From the NCBI GenBank assembly GCA_021852325.1, contig JAJZNM010000161.1:1-10903 (forward strand): 10,903 nt of DNA, written 5' to 3'. Positions 6,801 to 10,903 of this stretch are shown piece after piece. Both the position numbers and the translations under genes were made by a program. A model generated the notes under the pieces. The model did no database searches, was not told the DNA's origin, and was given only the letters and a program-made list of their open reading frames with translations. Origin of the DNA: Pseudomonadota bacterium (GTDB lineage Bacteria; Pseudomonadota; Gammaproteobacteria; JAKAQQ01). Numbering within the stretch: the stretch's first letter is position 1; each line of letters starts with the position of its first letter.

Positions 6801-8210
6801 ATGACCCCACGCGAAACACTCGACTGGCTTGCCCGGAACGAAGTCCACTATATCGATCTCCGTTTCACCGACACTCGCGGCAAGGAGCAGCATGTGACGC
6901 TCCCGGCCGCGGTCGTCAACGAGGCATTTTTTGCCGATGGCAAGATGTTCGATGGCTCGTCGATCACGGGTTGGCGGGGCATCCAGGATTCCGACATGAT
7001 CCTCATGCCGGATGCGGACAGTGCGGTACTGGACGGCTTCCGCACGGAAACGACGGCACTGTTCCGCGCGGACGTTTACGAGCCTGCCACCCGCAAACCC
7101 TATGGGCGTGATCCGCGCTCGCTCGCCAGACGGGCCGAGGGATACCTCAAGGACAGTGGCATCGCGGACCAGATCCTCGTCGGTCCCGAAAACGAGTTCT
7201 TCATCTTCGACAGTGTCCGTTTTGACCACGGGCTGAATGGGGCCTTTTATGAAATCGACTCGCTGGAAGGATCCTGGAACAGCGGGAGCGAGGAGGCTGG
7301 GCACAATAGCGGTCACCGGCCAACCGTCAAAGGCGGCTATTTCCCGGTGCCACCGGTCGATTCGCTCCAGGATCTCCGCTCGGAAATCTGCACCGCCCTG
7401 ACCGCCTTCGGGCTCAAGGTCGAAGTGCACCATCATGAGGTGGCGACCGCTGGCCAGTGCGAGATCGGTGTCGGCTGCAACGGACTTGTGCGCAAGGCCG
7501 ACGAGGTACAGCTCCTGAAATACGTGGTGATGAATGTGGCCGCGCGCCACCACAAGACGGCGACGTTCATGCCGAAGCCCCTCGTGGGGGACAATGGCAG
7601 TGGCATGCATGTCCACACCTCACTCGTGAAGGGCGGGCAGAATCTCTTCACCGGCAAGGGCTATGCTGGCCTCTCGGATCTCGCCCTTCATTTCGTGGCG
7701 GGCATCATCCGTCATGCCAAGGCCCTGAATGCCCTGACGAATCCGTCCACGAACAGTTACCGGAGGCTCGTGCCCGGCTTCGAGGCGCCGGTCATGCTCG
7801 CCTACTCGGCGCGCAACCGCTCGGCCGCCATTCGGATTCCTTTCACCCAGAACCCGAACGCCCGGCGGGTCGAAATCCGCTTCCCAGACAGCACGGCGAA
7901 CCCCTATCTGGCCTTTTCGGCCCTGCTCATGGCGGGCATCGACGGGATTGAGAACCGGTGGCATCCGGGCGAACCCCAGGACCGCGACCTTTACACGCTT
8001 CCTCCCGAGGAAGACCGGAAGATCCCCCAGGTCGCCTATTCACTGGAGGAGGCCCTCCGCGAACTCGAGTCCGACCATGCGTTCCTCCTGGCCGGCGGGG
8101 TGTTCAGCGAGGACCTGATCGAGGCCTATCTCCGGGTCAAAGAGGAGGAACTGAGCCGGGTCCGCATGTGCACTCACCCCGTCGAGTTCGAGCTTTATTA
8201 TTCGCTTTGA
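6801..8210 (+). CDS. glnA: Glutamine synthetase type I (adenylylation-regulated)
   Basis: Makes glutamine from glutamate, ammonia and ATP in the cytoplasm as a dodecamer, and is the main entry of ammonium into metabolism. The ATG at 6801 is preceded by AGGAG (6788-6792) at 8 bases and gives 469 residues, the same length as E. coli GlnA. An in-frame TTG at 6768 lacks such support. Visible motifs are DGSS (51-54), metal ligands in GPENEFF (E130, E132), the HHHEVATAGQCE block with E221, NGSGMH ending in H270, the glutamate loop around E328, NRSAAIRIP with R340, and the segment RDLYTLPPEE with Tyr398. Tyr398 is the equivalent of the tyrosine adenylylated by GlnE. This marks the GSI-beta group, whose activity is tuned by GlnE/PII. 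Upstream elements suggest NtrC and sigma-54 control. No glnL-glnG (ntrBC) follows, since the next gene converges. Confidence 0.97.
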   Translation: MTPRETLDWLARNEVHYIDLRFTDTRGKEQHVTLPAAVVNEAFFADGKMFDGSSITGWRGIQDSDMILMPDADSAVLDGFRTETTALFRADVYEPATRKPYGRDPRSLARRAEGYLKDSGIADQILVGPENEFFIFDSVRFDHGLNGAFYEIDSLEGSWNSGSEEAGHNSGHRPTVKGGYFPVPPVDSLQDLRSEICTALTAFGLKVEVHHHEVATAGQCEIGVGCNGLVRKADEVQLLKYVVMNVAARHHKTATFMPKPLVGDNGSGMHVHTSLVKGGQNLFTGKGYAGLSDLALHFVAGIIRHAKALNALTNPSTNSYRRLVPGFEAPVMLAYSARNRSAAIRIPFTQNPNARRVEIRFPDSTANPYLAFSALLMAGIDGIENRWHPGEPQDRDLYTLPPEEDRKIPQVAYSLEEALRELESDHAFLLAGGVFSEDLIEAYLRVKEEELSRVRMCTHPVEFELYYSL

Positions 8211-8216
8211 GCATGA

Positions 8217-8262
8217 GGTCCCGGTCTTCCCGCATGCCCGTTCCGGAAAGGGGGACGGGACC
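8217..8262 (+). terminator. Possible glnA terminator hairpin
   Basis: An inverted repeat GGTCCCG (8217-8223) / CGGGACC (8256-8262) starts 7 bases after the glnA stop. It encloses further partly complementary bases and the small palindrome TTCCGGAA. No T-run follows, so it would not be a classic intrinsic terminator. It may instead protect the 3' end or act with Rho. A second small repeat, GCCCG/CGGGC (8282-8286 / 8293-8297), overlaps the end of the convergent gene. Confidence 0.3.
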
Positions 8263-8288
8263 GGATGGACGGGCGTGGGGTGCCCGAT

Positions 8289-8648
8289 TCAGCGGGCGAG
8301 CAGCCGCTCGAGATGATCCTTGAGCACGACCGCCTGGTTATGGGCTTCATCTTTCGCACCGAAGAGCAGGGTCACCGTTGACTTCGACTTGAGGAGGCCG
8401 AGGAGCGCCTGCACGGCTTCCGGATGAGCGTGGAGTTCATCCGCGTAGCGGCGCTTGAACTCGGCCCATTTCCCAGGGTCATGACCGAACCATTTCCGGA
8501 GTGTCGTGCTCGGCGCCACCTCCTGGACCCACAGGTCCAGGGCCGCCTGCTCCCGGCTCAATCCGCGGGGCCAGATGCGGTCCACGAGCACCCGGTACCC
8601 GTCCGTCTTTGCCGGCGTGAGATAAACGCGCTTGATCCGGATCTCCAT
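8289..8648 (-). CDS. DUF488 family protein (YeaO-like)
   Basis: A 119-residue protein of the DUF488 family, recognisable from the N-terminal RIKRVY, the strongly conserved VDRIWPRGLSREQ, the helix LRKWFGHDPGKWAEFKRRYADEL, and the terminal LLFGAKDEAHNQAVVLKDHL. The family is widespread in bacteria, cytoplasmic, and has no established biochemical function, so none is assigned. GGAGG at 8663-8659 lies 10 bases before the ATG. A TAGAAT at 8689-8684 could be a -10, but I see no matching -35. The gene stands alone: it converges with glnA and is separated from the sdpI-like gene by about 110 bases, so it could be transcribed on its own or by read-through from sdpRI. No membrane segment or signal peptide is visible. 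Confidence 0.88.
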   Translation of the reverse strand: MEIRIKRVYLTPAKTDGYRVLVDRIWPRGLSREQAALDLWVQEVAPSTTLRKWFGHDPGKWAEFKRRYADELHAHPEAVQALLGLLKSKSTVTLLFGAKDEAHNQAVVLKDHLERLLAR

Positions 8649-8759
8649 GACGTGATGGCCTCCGGTTGGGGTTGCCCAAGTCCATTCTAACGCGCAACCT
8701 GAGCCTTGATCCGTGCCTCGGCGGGTCCCGTGGCCAGTAGCCCCGATCGGGCGATCTAT

Positions 8760-9428
8760 TCATGATGGGTCGCGATCCGTCGGCTTGAAGCCCTCGATCC
8801 GCTTGTAGAGGGCATATGAGTAGAGGACGGGCACAAGAGCCGGAACGAGGACGGTTAGGAGCAAAAGGGCGGGCGCGACGAGGCGCAAAAGCGCCTCGAT
8901 GATCATGGCCAATCCCGAAAGGACAAACAGCCACCCGCCGAGACGATGCGTTCGGCTCCAGACTTCGTCACTCGCAAGTGTCCAGGGAGTCCGGATCCCG
9001 ATGAAGAAGTTCTTGGTCATTTTCCCCATGTAGTTCCCGAGAATCACGAACAGGACGCCCACCGCGAGCGGGACCACCAGGGTGATGTGAATGGGCTGTC
9101 CCGCGGCGGCCATGAGGCTCGCCATGGTGAGGATGAGGAACATTCCGAGCAGGACGAGCTCGATCGTGCCATAGACGGCCTGGAAGGGTTCCAGACGGTA
9201 ACCCCGGGGAGAGATGGACGGCAGGATCGTGACAACGATCCAGATTCCGAAGAGGGTGAGTGGGCCGATGAAGGCACCCCAGGGCTTGGGGGCAAAGCCG
9301 TTCGCATGGCCACTCGGGCCCCAGTGGATCGGAACCGCATGCGGGAGTGCAGGATAGATCCAGAGTGTGAAGGCAAACGCGATCACGACGAACAGAAATC
9401 CCAAGAGGGCAGCACGTTTGAATGTCAT
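8760..9428 (-). CDS. sdpI: SdpI-like membrane protein (DUF1648/SdpI domains)
   Basis: A 222-residue integral membrane protein of the SdpI family. In Bacillus subtilis SdpI gives immunity to the SdpC toxin and sequesters the SdpR repressor at the membrane. Here I count six hydrophobic segments at about 6-25, 50-72, 88-109, 113-134, 163-182 and 186-208. The DUF1648 signature is YPALPHAVPIHWGPSGHANG (25-44). The SdpI signature is NFFIGIRTPWTLASDEVWSRTHRLGGWLFVLSG (140-172, read with conserved N140, R146 and H161). The start ATG at 9428 has GGAGGA (9441-9436) 7 bases upstream and overlaps the repressor stop as ATGA. No SdpC-, SdpA- or SdpB-like gene is present in the window. The role here is therefore inferred from family only, and immunity to an outside toxin or a general envelope-stress function are both possible. 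Confidence 0.9.
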   Translation of the reverse strand: MTFKRAALLGFLFVVIAFAFTLWIYPALPHAVPIHWGPSGHANGFAPKPWGAFIGPLTLFGIWIVVTILPSISPRGYRLEPFQAVYGTIELVLLGMFLILTMASLMAAAGQPIHITLVVPLAVGVLFVILGNYMGKMTKNFFIGIRTPWTLASDEVWSRTHRLGGWLFVLSGLAMIIEALLRLVAPALLLLTVLVPALVPVLYSYALYKRIEGFKPTDRDPS

Positions 9429-9703
9429 GTGGTTTTCCTCCGGTTGGAAAAAAGATCGAGCACAATGCGCGAGACATCCTCGAAAACGGAGCTGTTCAGG
9501 GAGTAGAGAATATGCTGCCCCCGCCGTTCGGTACGAACGAGGTCGGCGGACTTCAGGATCGACAGATGATGAGAGAGCGAAGCCCCCGTGAACGCGAAGC
9601 GGGAGCCCATCTCGCCCACGGTCAGGGATCCCTGCTGGAGCATCTTGAGGATGCGCCGTCGGCTCGGATCGGACAGTGCGCGAAAGATGTCTTGCTGTTT
9701 CAT
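9425..9703 (-). CDS. sdpR: ArsR-family repressor (SdpR-like, autorepressor)
   Basis: A 92-residue winged-helix regulator. It starts MKQQDIFRALSDPSRRRILKML, and the helix-turn-helix region runs LTVGEMGSRFAFTGASLSHHLSILKSADLV, followed by the wing RTERRGQHILYSL. The cysteine-containing metal motif of ArsR/SmtB sensors (ELCVCDL) is replaced by a cysteine-free segment, and no cysteine occurs anywhere, so it is not expected to sense metals through that site. Its stop overlaps the sdpI start (ATGA), which is the known sdpRI arrangement. In B. subtilis SdpR represses its own operon until SdpI holds it at the membrane. The ATG has no Shine-Dalgarno, and the predicted transcript begins only a few bases before it. 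Confidence 0.92.
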   Translation of the reverse strand: MKQQDIFRALSDPSRRRILKMLQQGSLTVGEMGSRFAFTGASLSHHLSILKSADLVRTERRGQHILYSLNSSVFEDVSRIVLDLFSNRRKTT

Positions 9704-9713
9704 CAGGGTTCAT

Positions 9714-9742
9714 ATATTAGATATTTATCTAATTATTGTCAA
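9714..9742 (-). promoter_or_regulatory. Near-consensus sigma-70 promoter of sdpRI
   Basis: The minus strand carries a perfect -35 TTGACA (9742-9737), a 17-base spacer and a -10 TAATAT (9719-9714). This AT-rich island stands out from the GC-rich surroundings. The start of transcription is predicted near 9707, about 4 bases before the sdpR ATG at 9703, which would make the mRNA nearly leaderless. The strength of the promoter suggests it is normally held off by a repressor. Confidence 0.75.
9716..9733. promoter_or_regulatory. Palindromic operator, probable SdpR-type binding site
   Basis: ATTAGATA-TT-TATCTAAT is a perfect 8-base inverted repeat with a 2-base centre. It occupies most of the -35/-10 spacer and overlaps four bases of the -10 of the sdpRI promoter. 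Size and symmetry suit a dimeric ArsR-family repressor, so the adjacent gene product is the obvious candidate (inference). Confidence 0.68.
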
Positions 9743-10016
9743 ATGACAGCTTCGGTTTCGGATCTCGACCCGAGGCTGCCACCGCGCTCGATCACGAAGA
9801 CCCCCGGCGGGGGTGGGTCCACTTCCGGAAAGCGCATCGCACCCGGGATCGGTGACGCGGTAAAGGTGCGGATTCCCGGAAGATCGGCACCTTGCGGGCG
9901 CAGCATCGTGCGGGGCGGGATTACAATGGGCGCGTGGACCGGGACTCCCTTCGCCGTATCGGGTTCCGGTTCCCCGCTGGCCCGAACACGCATTCACGCA
10001 CCCGGGAGATATACCG
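9743..10016. other. Intergenic region without a convincing gene
   Basis: These 274 bases lie between the sdpRI promoter and the hydroxylase gene. Both strands carry open frames: 84 codons on the minus strand from 9993 to 9739, another of 90 codons from 9997, and an unbroken plus-strand frame. None has a good Shine-Dalgarno or a family motif that I recognise. The 84-codon frame is cysteine-free and proline-rich, and its stop lies inside the sdpRI -35, so it could be a small or decayed gene, but I do not call it. A TACAAT at 9922-9927 could be a -10 for the downstream gene, without a clear -35. Confidence 0.45.
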
Positions 10017-10694
10017 ATGCTACTGGTTCTGCCCGAAGTCTTGACGTCAGACGAGCGCGAGTCGGTCTACCGCGGCGTCCTCGCCCTGCCCTTTGAGGAC
10101 GGGACCCGGACCACGGGTCCGGGTGCACGCGGTCGCAAGAACAACCTGCAGCTCGGCGATTCGGATCCTCGTGTCGAGCCCCTGCGGAAACTCGTCCTGG
10201 ATGCCTTGAACCGCCACACCCTCTTCCAGTTTCTCGTACTGCCCCGGCTCATCATGCCGCCCTTGTTCAACCGCTATGACGTCGGGATGTTCTACCAGGA
10301 TCACATCGATTTCCCGCTGGTCACAGGTCCCGGTGGGGGCAAGATGCGCGCGGACCTGTCCATCACGCTTTTCGTGAGCCGGCCGGACGAATACGACGGC
10401 GGCGAGCTCGTGGTTGAAACGCCGCTTGGAACCGAGGCGTTCAAGCTCGAAGCCGGACAGGCGATCGTCTATCCCGCCTACTACCTCCACCGGGTGAATC
10501 CAGTGACGCGCGGGGCCCGCATCGCGGCCATCACGACCGTGCAAAGCTTCATCCGCGAGGAAGTCAAACGTGACCTGATCGCGGATCTTCTGAGACTCAT
10601 GCGCTGGGTGCAGGACAAATCCCCGCAATCCGACGAGGCCAGACTCGCCAACAAGATCCACGCGAACCTCATCCGGATCTGGGCGGACGACTGA
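10017..10694 (+). CDS. PKHD-type Fe(II)/2-oxoglutarate hydroxylase (YbiX/PiuC-like)
   Basis: A cytoplasmic dioxygenase of the prolyl-4-hydroxylase-like PKHD family. Members are induced by iron starvation in several bacteria (PiuC in Pseudomonas, YbiX in E. coli), but the substrate is unsettled. The protein has 225 residues, the same length as YbiX. Iron ligands are H96 and D98 (YQDHIDFPL) and H158 (YYLHRVNPVTRG), and R168 is placed to bind 2-oxoglutarate. Other conserved blocks are PLFNRYDVG, MRADLSITLFVSRPDEYDGGELVV, and the C-terminal QSFIREEVKRDLI and HANLIRIWADD. GGGAG (10004-10008) lies 8 bases before the ATG. Its usual partners, a TonB-dependent receptor and a tetratricopeptide protein, are not seen here. 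Its stop codon is part of a hairpin shared with the rpoD end. Confidence 0.93.
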   Translation: MLLVLPEVLTSDERESVYRGVLALPFEDGTRTTGPGARGRKNNLQLGDSDPRVEPLRKLVLDALNRHTLFQFLVLPRLIMPPLFNRYDVGMFYQDHIDFPLVTGPGGGKMRADLSITLFVSRPDEYDGGELVVETPLGTEAFKLEAGQAIVYPAYYLHRVNPVTRGARIAAITTVQSFIREEVKRDLIADLLRLMRWVQDKSPQSDEARLANKIHANLIRIWADD

Positions 10695-10726
10695 TCCCGC
10701 CCCCGGGTGAGCCCCGCCGGGATCAG
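10691..10726. terminator. Shared hairpin covering both convergent stop codons
   Basis: A 9-base perfect inverted repeat CTGATCCCG (10691-10699) / CGGGATCAG (10718-10726) has an 18-base loop. Its left arm holds the TGA of the hydroxylase gene (10692-10694), and its right arm holds the complement of the rpoD TGA (10725-10723). It can form on either transcript. No T-run follows on either strand, so a role as an intrinsic terminator is uncertain. 3'-end protection is another option. Confidence 0.5.
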
Positions 10727-10903
10727 GAAGAGGATTCGTCGATGAAGCTCTTGAGCCGGGTCGCCCGGGAGGGATGTCGGAGCTTCCGGAGTGCCTTGGC
10801 CTCGATCTGGCGAATCCGTTCACGGGTCACATCGAACTGTTTGCCGACTTCCTCGAGCGTATGGTCGGTGTTCATGTCGATGCCGAACCGCATGCGCAGT
10901 ACC
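10723..10903 (-). CDS. rpoD: RNA polymerase sigma-70 factor, C-terminal end (5' part outside window)
   Basis: The last 59 codons of the main sigma factor. The visible residues begin VLRMRFGIDMNTDHTLEEVG and continue KQFDVTRERIRQIEAKALRK and LRHPSRATRLKSFIDESSS. This is region 4, including the helix-turn-helix of region 4.2 that reads the -35 element. VGKQFDVTRERIRQIEAKALRKLRHP agrees with E. coli RpoD almost residue for residue, which excludes RpoS or RpoH. The frame is complete at the C-terminus and open at the window edge. It is convergent with the hydroxylase gene, with 28 bases between stops. Confidence 0.96.
   Translation of the reverse strand, partial: VLRMRFGIDMNTDHTLEEVGKQFDVTRERIRQIEAKALRKLRHPSRATRLKSFIDESSS

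Noticed and set aside
6708..7616. 302-codon open frame antisense to glnA
   Set aside because: It lies opposite conserved glnA codons and across the glnA promoter, and the translation shows no recognisable domain.
8760..9713. 317-codon open frame from an ATG at 9713 continuing into sdpI
   Set aside because: The first 95 codons run antiparallel to nothing known and overlap sdpR in another frame. The ATG is upstream of the predicted transcription start and has no ribosome site, while sdpI has its own strong one at 9441-9436.
1..10903. Search for CRISPR arrays, tRNAs, rRNAs, insertion sequences and attachment sites
   Set aside because: I saw no regularly spaced repeats, cloverleaf-type segments, transposase motifs or terminal inverted repeats. 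The window is nearly filled by core genes.

Overview
The window is about 10.9 kb of GC-rich, almost fully coding bacterial chromosome. It looks like core genome of a gammaproteobacterium. The evidence is a GyrB with the long C-terminal insert typical of Gram-negative gyrases, the two-subunit glycyl-tRNA synthetase (glyQ/glyS), gmhB of the LPS heptose pathway, a 469-residue GlnA with the adenylylation tyrosine, an NtrC/sigma-54 type glnA promoter, and an RpoD C-terminus very like that of E. coli. The species cannot be named from the sequence. The order gyrB, plsC-like, gmhB, glyS, glyQ resembles the region near the replication origin in pseudomonads and relatives, so oriC may lie not far to the left (inference).

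Left part (1-6578): the 3' three-quarters or more of gyrB on the plus strand meets a minus-strand operon, read glyQ-glyS-gmhB-plsC. The operon is tightly packed: glyQ and glyS overlap by ATGA, glyS and gmhB are 2 bases apart with the gmhB Shine-Dalgarno inside glyS, and the plsC-like gene follows closely. gyrB and the plsC-like gene converge and share the four bases CTAG as their two stop codons.

Middle (6579-8648): glyQ diverges from glnA across about 220 bases that hold a convincing nitrogen-control region. It has an NtrC-type palindrome, a sigma-54 -24/-12 element with the exact GG-N10-GC spacing about 100 bases downstream, and a good Shine-Dalgarno. glnA converges on a small DUF488 (YeaO-like) gene.

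Right part (8760-10903): a minus-strand sdpR-sdpI type pair (autorepressor plus membrane immunity-like protein) has a near-consensus sigma-70 promoter. An 18-base AT-rich palindrome fills most of the promoter spacer and part of the -10, and the message is predicted to be almost leaderless. After about 310 bases without a convincing gene comes a plus-strand PKHD-type 2-oxoglutarate/Fe(II) hydroxylase (YbiX/PiuC-like), convergent with the C-terminal end of rpoD, which runs off the window. One hairpin spans both of their stop codons.

I found no mobile element, CRISPR array, tRNA or rRNA. I see no clearly novel multigene system. The most interesting parts are the sdpRI module without a visible toxin gene, its operator/promoter layout, and the shared-stop architectures at two convergent gene ends.
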